Source: Thermoflexus sp. (GTDB lineage Bacteria > Chloroflexota > Anaerolineae > Aggregatilineales > Aggregatilineaceae). From it: DNA of 64,000 bases. The DNA lies in the NCBI GenBank assembly GCA_020724465.1, contig DYGX01000013.1:68032-132031 (forward strand). Direction: 5' to 3'. A program made the position numbers and the translations under genes. Below the pieces are notes generated by a model. It did no database searches. It had not been told where the DNA came from and saw nothing but the letters and a program-made list of their open reading frames with translations. Shown here piece by piece: positions 36,401 to 44,382 of the stretch (positions within the stretch are counted from its first letter, which is position 1; every line of letters begins with the position of its first letter).

Positions 36401-39069
36401 CCGTTGACAAACCACTGGTAGGTGGCCGTGCGCGTGTAGAGGAATTCGGTCGTTCCCTGGTAGGTGATCGTCTCGTTCAACAGCGGCAGCAGGCTGCCCG
36501 TGTAGTTGCACGTCAGCCGGTCCGCGCCGCCCCGGTTGACGATCACCGTCTTGGTGGCGGTGCACGTCTGGCCGCCTACGGTGATCACCACCTGCACGAC
36601 GTATTGGCTCTGCCCGGCAGGCGCGATCACGGTGATGCTCCGCGTATTGCCGCCGAAGGGCTGCCCGTCCACCGTCCAGGCGAACGAGGCATCGTTGATC
36701 GACGCGCCGGTCAGCCGGGCGGTGAAGGTCCGCTCCTGGTAGGCGTTGGCGTTGCTCGCGCCGTCGATCGAGCAAGCCAGCGTCTCGGTTGAGACCTGGA
36801 TCGTCTTGGTCGCCGTGCAATCGGTCCCATCCGACAGCACGACGGTGTAGGCCAGCGTGAAGCTGCCCGGCACGGTCCAGGTGACACGGAAGCTTCCATC
36901 CGTGTCTACCGTGTTACCGTCCAGCGTCCAGAACTGCGAGGCGATGGTACGCGTGCCGAGGCCGGTCACCCGCGCGCTGTAAGTCACCGTCTGGTTCAGG
37001 AGCGGCGTCGTGGTGCCGGTGTAATCGCACGCCAGGACCGCCTCGCGCACCGTGATCGTGGTCTGCGCCGCCTCGGACGTCCCGCCCGGCCCGGACACCA
37101 CCAGCGAGACGATGTACGTGCCCACGGCGGCATAGGTATGCGTCGGGTTCACGGCGGTGCTTGTGCCACCGTCTCCGAAGTCCCAGACATAGCTGGTGAT
37201 CTCGCCGGTGCTGCGGTTGGTGAAGCTCACCACCTGGCCGACGGTGACATCGGTGCTGCTCACGTCAAACGCGGCTACCGGCGCCTGGTCCCCGGCCACC
37301 ACCGGGACGATGCGCGTCACACTCGAGGTGCTGGTATCGGTCCCGGTCACGACCAGCGTAACGGCGTAGTTGCCGGTGGCGGCGTAGATATGGCACGGGT
37401 TCTGCTGGGTGCTGGTGCCGCCGTCGCCAAAATCCCACGCCCACGAAACGACATTCCCCTGGCTGAGATCGGTAAAGCAGACCTCGATCCCGCCCGGCAC
37501 GCTGCCGGTGATGCGGAACGAGAAGTCAGCGTCAACTTCGGCGCCGGGCGGCAGCACGACCACCTGGCGGGTTGCCGCACCGGCCCCACCGGGACCGCTC
37601 ACTTCCAGCCGGATAGTGTATGTGCCGGGGCTGCTGTAGGTGTGCGTGTGCGGCCCCTGACCCGAAACCGCCGCCGAGCCGTCGCCGAAGGTCCACGTCC
37701 AGGTGTCGATCGCGCCCGTCGACGTATCGGTCACGGTGACCGTCAGCGGCGCCGAACCCTGCTGCGGCGTTACGGTGAAGCTCGGCTGCGGGCGCGTCCC
37801 CGGCGCGAAGACATTGATCACGCCGGTGGCAGTTGAGACACCGCTCCCGCCATCCCGCACCGTCAGCGTGATGGTATAGGTGCCTGCCGAAGTGTAGGTG
37901 TGGGTGTGCGGACCCTGGCCGGTGACATCCGCCGAGCCGTCGCCAAACGACCATGTCCAGCTTGCGACCGGGCCGAGGCTGGCGTCGGTGACCTGCACGG
38001 TCAGGGGCGCCGGGCCGCTGGTGGGGCTGGCAGTGAACTGCGCGGTGAGCTGATCGCCGCCGCCGGATTCCGTCACGCTGATCCGGCCGACGGCCGTCAG
38101 CGTGCCAAGCGGCCCAGTGCAGGTCAGCGTCACCGTGTAAGTGCCGACCGCCGTGTAGGTATAGGCCGGGTGCTGCACGGTGCTGGTCGCGCCAGGTACG
38201 CCGAAATCCCATAGATACGAGGTCACATTCTCGCTGGTGTTGATGAAGTTGACCGTCAGCGGGACCGCGCTGCCCTGCGGGTCCATTTCGAACGCGCAGC
38301 GCATGACCTGAGTCTGCGACTCGGTGATCTCAACCGACCCGCCCGCGCTCGCCGTCAAGCCGTCTTGCAGCGTAATTTGCAGGGTGACGGTGTAGACGCC
38401 ATCCGCCGCGTACTGGTGCGTCGGGTTCTGGGCGGTGCTGGTTCCGCCGTCGCCGAAACTCCACAGCCAGCCGGTGATCGGGACACTGGCAACCGACGTG
38501 TCGGTGAACTGAACCGTGCGGTTCGCACCGATCGTCGCCGTGAAGCTGGCGGTCACACTGGTTTGCTGCTCGATCGCCAGCGGGGCAAACTCCATGGCCG
38601 CCATCAGGCCCAGCGGCTCACCTTCGGGTTCGTCCAGCGGCTCGCTGCCCGCTTCATCACCGGCCTCATCGCCTGGCGCGTCCCCCGTGTCAGCGGGCGT
38701 CGCGGGCGGGCTGGCCGTCGGGGTTGTCACAGAGCGTGTGGCGGACCTGTTCTTGTTACCGGGCACCGGCGTGGGGGCATTGTCTAGCCCACCGGGCTCG
38801 CCGGTCGGATCGGGGCTGGCTGTCGGCTCAGGGCAGGCATCTCCGTCCTCGCCCTCATCCCCGGCAGCATCGACGCAGGGAGTGCCGGTCTGAAGCGCGG
38901 ACTCGCTGCTCTGGTCCTCAGAGGTGGATTCGTCCACCGGAGTGGGTGTGTCGGCGGCGGCGCTCAGCAGGCGAACCTGAACGCCAAACGCCAGCACAGC
39001 GACGAACATGATGGAGATAACCGCGGCAACGATGGGCAGGATGGTGCGGTTCATACCTCTCGGTGGCAT
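33499..39069 (-). CDS. Giant cell-surface protein: PKD repeats plus C-terminal TolB-like beta-propeller
   Basis: 1856 residues. A membrane anchor or signal segment at about 7-35 (ILPIVAAVISIMFVAVLAFG) is followed by a Thr/Pro/Glu/Asp-rich stalk to about 160. Then come about 13 PKD or PKD-like beta domains of about 85 residues, with cores near 205, 289, 375, 459, 547 and 631 (WDFGDGGTSTxxNPxHxY type), four variant ones with WxxDG cores (about 717-972), and three more to about 1221. Next are two similar CxxDGVAxFTxxNSG units (about 1275-1420), a Pro-rich linker, and seven propeller blades (about 1520-1790; for example SPDGRKLVFESDRDGLWQVY). AAGGGAG precedes the ATG at 39069. Likely binds polysaccharide or protein outside the cell. 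Confidence 0.88.
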   Translation of the reverse strand: MPPRGMNRTILPIVAAVISIMFVAVLAFGVQVRLLSAAADTPTPVDESTSEDQSSESALQTGTPCVDAAGDEGEDGDACPEPTASPDPTGEPGGLDNAPTPVPGNKNRSATRSVTTPTASPPATPADTGDAPGDEAGDEAGSEPLDEPEGEPLGLMAAMEFAPLAIEQQTSVTASFTATIGANRTVQFTDTSVASVPITGWLWSFGDGGTSTAQNPTHQYAADGVYTVTLQITLQDGLTASAGGSVEITESQTQVMRCAFEMDPQGSAVPLTVNFINTSENVTSYLWDFGVPGATSTVQHPAYTYTAVGTYTVTLTCTGPLGTLTAVGRISVTESGGGDQLTAQFTASPTSGPAPLTVQVTDASLGPVASWTWSFGDGSADVTGQGPHTHTYTSAGTYTITLTVRDGGSGVSTATGVINVFAPGTRPQPSFTVTPQQGSAPLTVTVTDTSTGAIDTWTWTFGDGSAAVSGQGPHTHTYSSPGTYTIRLEVSGPGGAGAATRQVVVLPPGAEVDADFSFRITGSVPGGIEVCFTDLSQGNVVSWAWDFGDGGTSTQQNPCHIYAATGNYAVTLVVTGTDTSTSSVTRIVPVVAGDQAPVAAFDVSSTDVTVGQVVSFTNRSTGEITSYVWDFGDGGTSTAVNPTHTYAAVGTYIVSLVVSGPGGTSEAAQTTITVREAVLACDYTGTTTPLLNQTVTYSARVTGLGTRTIASQFWTLDGNTVDTDGSFRVTWTVPGSFTLAYTVVLSDGTDCTATKTIQVSTETLACSIDGASNANAYQERTFTARLTGASINDASFAWTVDGQPFGGNTRSITVIAPAGQSQYVVQVVITVGGQTCTATKTVIVNRGGADRLTCNYTGSLLPLLNETITYQGTTEFLYTRTATYQWFVNGQLVGSEQSLSHTWSASGSHSLTLRVTPSEGAICEVTKTVTVSQQTLACEITGDFPAFVGLPATFQAALRGLGDRTATYEWLIDGASAGTGPTLQTVFDATGTAQLTLRVTASDNAFCETSRSVTIELGQQISAVATPDAGVAPLPVTFTAQTTNIDRSTLVWHFPDGSSQHAEVGTFTFPLPGTYTVTVTGTGPLGQQSASVVVRVAATNDIRAAFTPSPFGGIAPVEICFTDRSVSEGSTIVAWLWDFGDDTTSTEQNPCHTYTTAGSYTVRLRVTNLAQLSATATNTVNVFQVTQGASSFGFTVHPGGEVCFTSFLSDGATLDFWDFGDGATSTELNPCHTYSEEGDYTVSMWVSGVAVSRTIRVQFSGPVEPPQLAASGVCSLDGVATFTIVNSGGPMAASDTYIVTDASGTELQRGMFQLGPGDSITVPVSGIGTITLRTVATQLSTSTVCAAGPRLSYSAMCAADGVARFTASNSGAAMPAPLSYQILGPGGAVVQSGTFQLGAGQSQTFTVSGIVGLLRLSVAGTPVIDTTCAEPGTPPPTEPPVTPPATPPATPPPGQPPLLPPPAIAQAPVCGAITEQPVAGGGAGFPLIDMNPADCVDEELPLAGWTPIEIGGAVCPDWFVYHTNQTGDWEIFRYGDLPGNPDADVNLSKGIGDRIYDLGPSRSPDAGWIAFASNRDGNWEIYVGTTDGEFQQRVTRNTRAIDYDPVWSPTGERIVFESSRDGNWELYAVDVQTGVQTRLTDHPANDVNAFWSPDGRKLVFESDRDGLWQVYELNLDTLAVTRLSDGTANDQDPAYSFDGQRVAFRSDRDGANGVYVMNADGSDVRLISDPAGRATLPVWAPDDSLLAYQSDLNGQLDIYVYEFSGGQTRRVTENGAPNYAPTWYCDAPQLILTSDVTGDANLFTTPALPIDAAPVTLTNGDGVQLTTHELADQHPQNVPSEEDASRERSVIAPPRR

Positions 39070-39393
39070 AGTATGAAAACTCCCTTGCGATAAACGCTCA
39101 TAGACGACGCGCTTCAGTTTGGTTTGGGCGTCTTCCGCTGCGGGGCTGGGCCGCGCGACGACGCATCTTCAGATGCAGCAGACCGCGCTTATTCCATGGG
39201 GATAGGCGTGCGCAGGACTGTGCTAATTGTACTATGATTTTTAGTATAACAGCCACGAATTAATTACGATATAAAAACTTGTTCAAATTTCGTTGAGACC
39301 ACCGCCGGCACAAGACACAAAACAGGCGCCCTGGGAACTTCCGCAGGGCGCCCGCTCGTTTCGCCGGACCGCCAGGCCCGGTGGTGCGCTGGC
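39070..39393. other. Intergenic region upstream of the PKD gene
   Basis: No gene seen. About 39220-39290 is strikingly A+T-rich for this genome and contains -10-like hexamers on the minus strand (TATACT, TACAAT) but no good -35 partner. It is the probable promoter zone of the PKD gene, with a leader of about 150 nt that includes a GCATCT-GA-AGATGC hairpin. Confidence 0.45.
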
Positions 39394-39726
39394 TCACAGC
39401 CCAAAATACGCGTCCTGGGCTGTGGCATAGCTGTCGAAGAAACGGTCGAACCCGATGATCTTGAACACACGCTCCACCTTGGGCGACAGCGCCACCAGGC
39501 GCACATCCCCGCCATGCCCGCGCGCGCGCGTCACCGCGTCGGCCAGCGTCCGCAGCCCGGCACTGTTGATGTACTGCACCCCGGCCATATCCAGCACCAG
39601 CTTGTAGTGCCCGCCTTCCAGCAGCTCGTTCAGGGCGGCTTCCAGCTCGCCCGCCCCAAGGCTGTCTACCCGGCCGGCCAGCTCCAGCGTGACGATTCCC
39701 TGTTGCTCGCGGCGCATGATCTCCAT
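39394..39726 (-). CDS. STAS-domain protein (anti-sigma factor antagonist type)
   Basis: 110 residues from the ATG at 39726, preceded by AGGAGGT; a GTG 21 bp upstream is less likely. GIVTLELAGRVDSLGAGELE opens the fold. The phosphorylation loop is VQYINSAGLRTLADAV, with Ser in the DSSG-like position (NSAG). VFKIIGFDRFFDSYATA ends it. Such proteins bind an anti-sigma/serine kinase partner or regulate transporters. It follows two ABC ATPases closely (45 bp), so it may be part of that system. Confidence 0.9.
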   Translation of the reverse strand: MEIMRREQQGIVTLELAGRVDSLGAGELEAALNELLEGGHYKLVLDMAGVQYINSAGLRTLADAVTRARGHGGDVRLVALSPKVERVFKIIGFDRFFDSYATAQDAYFGL

Positions 39727-39770
39727 TGTCCACCTCCTGCCAGGCACCTGCGGCGCGTCGAAGCGATCAC

Positions 39771-40499
39771 CTAATCCTGCGCACGGGCGACCAGGCGCTC
39801 GTCGATTTGATCGGCGGGCACCAACTGCCCATCGCGAACTTCTTCCACGCGCGGGATCTGCCCGGCGAGGTCGCGGTCATGCGTCACCATCACGATCGTC
39901 TTGCCCTGCGAAACCAGGTCTTCGAACAGGGCGAAGATCAGGCCCGCCGAAACCATATCCAGGTTGCCGGTCGGCTCGTCGCCCACGATCACGGGCGGAT
40001 CGTTGGCCAGCGCGCGGGCGATCGCGGCGCGCTGCTGCTGGCCGCCGGAAATCTGGCTGGGATACTTGTGGGCGACATCCGGCAGATCGACCAGTTCCAG
40101 CAGTTCCATCGCGCGCTGGCGGCGCTGGCCCTTGTAGGTGCCCACATAGTGCATCGGCATCATGACGTTTTCGAGCACAGTCAGGGTGGGCAGCAGTTGG
40201 AAGAACTGGAACACCACGCCGACGTTCTTCCCGCGCCATTTGGCGACGGCGTTTTCGCTCAGGTGGGTCAGGCGTTGCCCGGCAACGAAGACCTCGCCCG
40301 ACGTTGGGCGGTCGATGCCGGTGATCATGTTGATCAGCGTGCTTTTGCCGCTGCCCGATGGGCCGACGATGGCGACGAACTCTCCGGCGTTGATCGAAAG
40401 ATTGACGCCCTTCAGCACGCGCAGGGGGCCGGCTTTGGTCTTATAGACCTTCTCGACGTTCTCCAGCAGAATGACCGGTTTATCATTCCCGTTTGTCAT
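39771..40499 (-). CDS. ABC ATPase, LolD/MacB type
   Basis: 242 residues. Walker [18 protein letters not shown]-loop [20 protein letters not shown], signature [17 protein letters not shown], Walker [14 protein letters not shown]-loop [11 protein letters not shown]. Very similar to its upstream neighbour, so likely a duplicate. MacB/LolD ATPases normally pair with an FtsX-like permease, but none is adjacent. The next gene downstream is the STAS protein. Confidence 0.92.
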   Translation of the reverse strand: MTNGNDKPVILLENVEKVYKTKAGPLRVLKGVNLSINAGEFVAIVGPSGSGKSTLINMITGIDRPTSGEVFVAGQRLTHLSENAVAKWRGKNVGVVFQFFQLLPTLTVLENVMMPMHYVGTYKGQRRQRAMELLELVDLPDVAHKYPSQISGGQQQRAAIARALANDPPVIVGDEPTGNLDMVSAGLIFALFEDLVSQGKTIVMVTHDRDLAGQIPRVEEVRDGQLVPADQIDERLVARAQD

Positions 40500-40563
40500 T
40501 GGTTTGTTCTCCCAGCGCCATCCGGTGACGCAGCCAGTTCAAGGGCGGTGCCGCGCGGCGCGC

Positions 40564-41328
40564 TCAGTGCGCCGTGCCCTGGCGAATCGCGGTGCGCGTC
40601 CGCATGGCGCGCAGTTCCTGCGTGCGACGGGCGGCGGCGGCAGCCAGCGTGGTCTCGCCGATCATGCCGTCCACCAGTTCAAAGACGCGCGGCACGCCGT
40701 GGACCAGGTCGCGGTCGTGCGTGACGACCACGACGGTCGTGCCGTGCTCGGCCAGCTCGCTGAAGATGGTGAAGACATTCGCCGCGCTCATCCGGTCGAG
40801 GTTCCCCGTCGGCTCGTCGCCCACGATCAGGGGCGGGTTGTTCGCCAGGGCGCGGGCAATCGCCACGCGCTGCTGCTGGCCGCCGGAGAGCATATCGGGC
40901 GTCTTGTACGCCTGGTCGGCGATCCCGAAGCGGTCGAGCAGACGCATCGCCACCTCGCGGCGCTCGCCCGGTTTCCACACGTTCGCGAAGTCCATCGGCG
41001 CCATCACGTTCTCGAGCACCGTCAGCGTCGGCAGCAATTGGAAGAACTGGAACACAATCCCCACATTGCGCGCGCGCCACTTGGTCAGCTTGCGCTGGGG
41101 AACCTGCGTGATCGGCACGCCGCCGACCACAATCTCGCCGCTGGTGGGCGTATCGACTGCTGTCAGCATGTTCAGAAACGTGGTCTTGCCGCTGCCCGAG
41201 GGTCCGACGATCGTGGCAAATTCCCCTTTCTGGATTTCCAGGTCGATCCCGCGCAGCACGTTCAGCGGGCCGGCGGGCGTGTCAAAGGTCTTCACCAAGT
41301 CGTGGACCTGAATGAAGGGTTCGGCCAT
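40564..41328 (-). CDS. ABC ATPase, LolD/MacB type (tandem paralogue)
   Basis: 254 residues. Walker [41 protein letters not shown], signature [17 protein letters not shown], Walker [28 protein letters not shown], then a C-terminal tail rich in Ala/Arg. GGAG precedes the ATG. With the gene at 39771 it could form a heterodimeric ATPase for a permease encoded elsewhere. Confidence 0.92.
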   Translation of the reverse strand: MAEPFIQVHDLVKTFDTPAGPLNVLRGIDLEIQKGEFATIVGPSGSGKTTFLNMLTAVDTPTSGEIVVGGVPITQVPQRKLTKWRARNVGIVFQFFQLLPTLTVLENVMAPMDFANVWKPGERREVAMRLLDRFGIADQAYKTPDMLSGGQQQRVAIARALANNPPLIVGDEPTGNLDRMSAANVFTIFSELAEHGTTVVVVTHDRDLVHGVPRVFELVDGMIGETTLAAAAARRTQELRAMRTRTAIRQGTAH

Positions 41329-41712
41329 GAGTGCGCTTCTCCTTCGCTAGTGCGAATGGCGATTGTTCGGCAGTGCGAGTCGGTCGCGGTCGGTGCGGCG
41401 TCTCAGGCTGAGAGGCCGCGCACGATCGAACCGGAAAGGAATACGCAGCAGCGCGGGCAAAAGTTGCACAACGGCCCGCGGCTGCTCGTCAAGGTGGTAA
41501 TCAAGCCGGCCCCTCAGGCCAGCGGAAGCAGCACCCTTGTCGACAGCTTATCGGCTGTCTGAAGCGCAGACTATCTCTCGATCATACGGGACTGCGCGCC
41601 GTTACGCAAGTACCCTGCCGGATTTTTGGATGCGCTTCTCCTTTTTGTGATAATTGTTCCTGTCCGCACCGTAAGTACCTCTCTCATGTTGCTGAGTTTA
41701 AAGGAGATCCCC
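41329..41712. other. Divergent intergenic region between ABC ATPases and peptide importer
   Basis: No gene seen. It holds the promoter of the plus-strand operon (41626-41654). The stretch 41391-41460 looks somewhat like a TPP riboswitch (GCTGAGAGG and GAACC) but lacks its other half and lies upstream of the predicted start, so it is not called. Confidence 0.6.
41626..41654 (+). promoter_or_regulatory. Promoter of the peptide-type ABC importer
   Basis: TTGGAT (41626-41631), a 17-bp spacer, and GATAAT (41649-41654). The leader is about 50 nt and ends with AAAGGAG before the ATG at 41713. Confidence 0.7.
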
Positions 41713-43284
41713 ATGACTCAAGCGCAGAAGACACGAACGGACGAGCGCAGCGCGCGGCTCCCGCGCCGCAGCTTCCTCAAGCTCAGCGCCGCTGGACTGG
41801 CCGCCTCGGTGCTCGGTGCTGCCGGATTCGATCTCACCCCCCAGCAGGCAGCCGCCGTCCTGGCACGCCGCCAGGCGGGAACGCTGCGCGTCGCCTGGGG
41901 GGGCGCGCCCGTCGCGCTCGATCCGCTCAACGCGTCCGCCGACACCGAAATCGCCTTCCTGAACGCCATCTACGATTACCTGCTCGACACTGACGCCCGC
42001 TCAGAGCTGGTTCCGCGCCTGGCGACCGCCTGGGATATCAGCGACGACGGACTGACCTACACCCTGACCATCGCCGACGGCGTGACCTTTCACGACGGCA
42101 GCGAGCTGACAATGGACGACATCGTCTGGACATTCGAGCGCCTGCGCAGCGACGGCCCGACCGCCGACCTCTACGCCGATATCGAGCGCGTCGAGCCGGG
42201 CGAGGGCCGCACCGTGGTCTTCACGCTCAGCCGCCCGAACCCGGATTTTCTCTATAACCTGACCGATAACCACGCCGTGATCCTCAAGGCCAACGCCCCG
42301 AACATCGGGCAGGAGTTCAACGGGACCGGCCCCTTCAAGCTTCAGGAATACATCCCGGACCGCGCCACGCTCTCCGCCAATCGCGAGTACTTCGCGGGCG
42401 CGCCGGGGGTCGAAACGCTGGAGTTTTTCTACTTCGACAGCGTCGAGAGCGCGGTCAACGCGCTGCGCGGCGGGCAGGTCGACGCTGTGCTGCGCATGGA
42501 CAACGCCACCTTCCTGGCGCTGGGCGGCGAGGGAGCGTTCGCCACACAGCAGGCCACCACCAGCGGGCACGACCTGGTGCGCCTGCGCGCCGACCGCGAG
42601 CCGGGCAACGACGAGCGCGTGCGCCGGGCGTTCCGGCTGGCGACCGACCGCCAGGCCATCTTCGACCGGTTGCAGTTCGGCTTCGGCGCGATCGGGCGCG
42701 ATTCACCTATCGGCCCCTTCTTCGCCCGCTACTACAGCGAGGAGACACCGCTCCCCGGCCCAGACCCCGAAGCCGCGCGCCAGCTTCTGGCCGAGGCGGG
42801 CTATCCGGACGGGCTGGACATGACGCTCTATGTGCCCAACCTGTCGGACCGCGTCGCGCTGGCGCAGACCCTGGCGGCGCAGTGGGAAGCTGCCGGCATC
42901 CGCATCACCATCGAGCCGCAGGAAGAGGCCGTCTACTACGCCGACAACGGCTGGCTCGAAGTCGATCTGGCGATCACGCCCTGGGGCCATCGCCCGGTCG
43001 CGCAGCAGTTTCTCGACCTGTACCTGCGCTCCGACGCCGCCTGGAACGAGTCGCACTTCAGCGATGAAGAGGTCGACCGCCTGATCGCGCTCGCCGGGAC
43101 GACGCTCGACGAGGACGAGCGCACCCAGGCTTATCACGAGATCCAGCGCATCATGATCGAGCGCGGCCCGATCATCATCCCGTATTTCTTCGCCCAGTTC
43201 GGCGTGATGGGCGATTACGTGAGCGGGGTGGACGTTCACCCGTTCGCCGGGCGGACCCGCTTCCACACCGCGACGGTCAGCTAG
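41713..43284 (+). CDS. Peptide/nickel/opine-type ABC binding protein with Tat signal
   Basis: 523 residues from the ATG at 41713 (AAGGAGATCCCC upstream). The N-terminus holds a twin-arginine signal, LPRRSFLKLSAAGLAASVLG, so it is exported folded. The mature protein is family 5 (DppA/OppA): LRVAWGGAPVALDPLNASAD, PRLATAWDISDDGLTYTLTI, FTLSRPNPDFLYNLTDNHAV, FKLQEYIPDRATLSANREYF. First gene of a complete importer. It probably binds oligopeptides or a similar ligand and may be served by the TatA/B protein at 9710. Confidence 0.93.
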   Translation: MTQAQKTRTDERSARLPRRSFLKLSAAGLAASVLGAAGFDLTPQQAAAVLARRQAGTLRVAWGGAPVALDPLNASADTEIAFLNAIYDYLLDTDARSELVPRLATAWDISDDGLTYTLTIADGVTFHDGSELTMDDIVWTFERLRSDGPTADLYADIERVEPGEGRTVVFTLSRPNPDFLYNLTDNHAVILKANAPNIGQEFNGTGPFKLQEYIPDRATLSANREYFAGAPGVETLEFFYFDSVESAVNALRGGQVDAVLRMDNATFLALGGEGAFATQQATTSGHDLVRLRADREPGNDERVRRAFRLATDRQAIFDRLQFGFGAIGRDSPIGPFFARYYSEETPLPGPDPEAARQLLAEAGYPDGLDMTLYVPNLSDRVALAQTLAAQWEAAGIRITIEPQEEAVYYADNGWLEVDLAITPWGHRPVAQQFLDLYLRSDAAWNESHFSDEEVDRLIALAGTTLDEDERTQAYHEIQRIMIERGPIIIPYFFAQFGVMGDYVSGVDVHPFAGRTRFHTATVS

Positions 43285-43383
43285 CCGGGCGCACCCGGCT
43301 GTGGCGGCGCGGGGCGGCCCATTGACCATCCCGCGCCCGACCCTGTCAGGGAGTGCGAGCCGGATTCCACCAACGAAACCACG

Positions 43384-44379
43384 ATGACACACTCGGCGCT
43401 TTCTCGTGTCCGCCCCGCCCGGTTCTCGCGCGGGGCCGGCTCAATCGGGCGCTTCCTGATCGCCCTGCTGCGCAGCCCGCAATCCGCCGCCGGCACGGTG
43501 ATCGTGCTGTTCTTTCTGGCGCTGGCGCTGTTCGGCGCGCAGATCGCCCCCTACCGCGCCAACGATCAGTCGAACCCGCCGCGTCACCCGCCCACCGCCG
43601 CCCCGCTGGAGCGCCTCAGGCGCGTCTGGGACGACCCTGGGCGGCTGTTCGAGACGGAAACATACCGGCCCGGCCCGTACCCCTTCGGGACCGACACGCT
43701 GGGCCGCGACGTGTTCAGCCGGGTCATCCTGGGCACCTCAAGCATCTTTCGCGTGGCAGGCTTCGGCACGCTGATCGCGGTCGTGATCGGCACCTTTCTG
43801 GGGCTGTTCGCGGGCTACCAGGGCGGCCTGGTCGACGAGATCATCACCCGCGTATTCGACGCGCTGCTGGCGATGCCGGCCTTGCTGCTCGCGCTGGTGA
43901 TCCTGGGCATTATCCGCAACGTCGAAACCGAGCCGGGCAGCTTCCAGGCGGCCCTGGCCGACAACGCGGTCCTGCTCGTGATCGCGCTGGTGTACGTCCC
44001 CATCGTCGCCCGCGTGGTCCGCAGCAGCACGCTTGAGGTCAAGACGCGTGCCTTCGTCCAGGCGGCGCAGATCCGGGGCGAGTCGTGGGGCTATATCCTC
44101 TTCCGCGAGATCTTCCCCTCGGTGATCCCGGCGCTGGTGGTCGAAGCCTCGCTGCGCTTCTCCTACGCGATCTTTCTGGTGGCCTCGCTCGGCTTTCTGG
44201 GTGTGGCAGCGCGCCCGCCCTCGCCGGATTGGGGCCTGATGGTCAACGAGAACCGGGGCGGCTACTACCAGCTCGCTCCCTGGGCGCTGGAATATCCCGC
44301 CGCCGCGATCGCCCTGCTGGTGATCGGCGTCAATCTGATGTCGGACGGCATCCGCCGCGCCGTCCAGAGAAGCGAGTAG
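43384..44379 (+). CDS. Peptide-type ABC permease (DppC type)
   Basis: 331 residues. Five to six membrane helices; GTDTLGRDVFSRVILGTSSI is the family's N-terminal motif and QAAQIRGESWGYILFREIFP the EAA loop. A longer than usual hydrophilic stretch follows TM1 (YRANDQSNPPRHPPTAAPLE). The Shine-Dalgarno site is weak. It lies 99 bp after the binding protein, with a small CCGGG-CGCA-CCCGG hairpin between them. Confidence 0.93.
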   Translation: MTHSALSRVRPARFSRGAGSIGRFLIALLRSPQSAAGTVIVLFFLALALFGAQIAPYRANDQSNPPRHPPTAAPLERLRRVWDDPGRLFETETYRPGPYPFGTDTLGRDVFSRVILGTSSIFRVAGFGTLIAVVIGTFLGLFAGYQGGLVDEIITRVFDALLAMPALLLALVILGIIRNVETEPGSFQAALADNAVLLVIALVYVPIVARVVRSSTLEVKTRAFVQAAQIRGESWGYILFREIFPSVIPALVVEASLRFSYAIFLVASLGFLGVAARPPSPDWGLMVNENRGGYYQLAPWALEYPAAAIALLVIGVNLMSDGIRRAVQRSE

Positions 44380-44382
44380 CCC

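Noticed and set aside
41391..41460. TPP riboswitch-like stretch (GGTGC, GCTGAGAGG, GAACC)
   Set aside because: The second half of the TPP aptamer (CTGG-TAAT-CCAG type) is missing, and the best promoter of the downstream operon starts after it. TCTCAGGCTGAGA is a simple palindrome that can explain the match.
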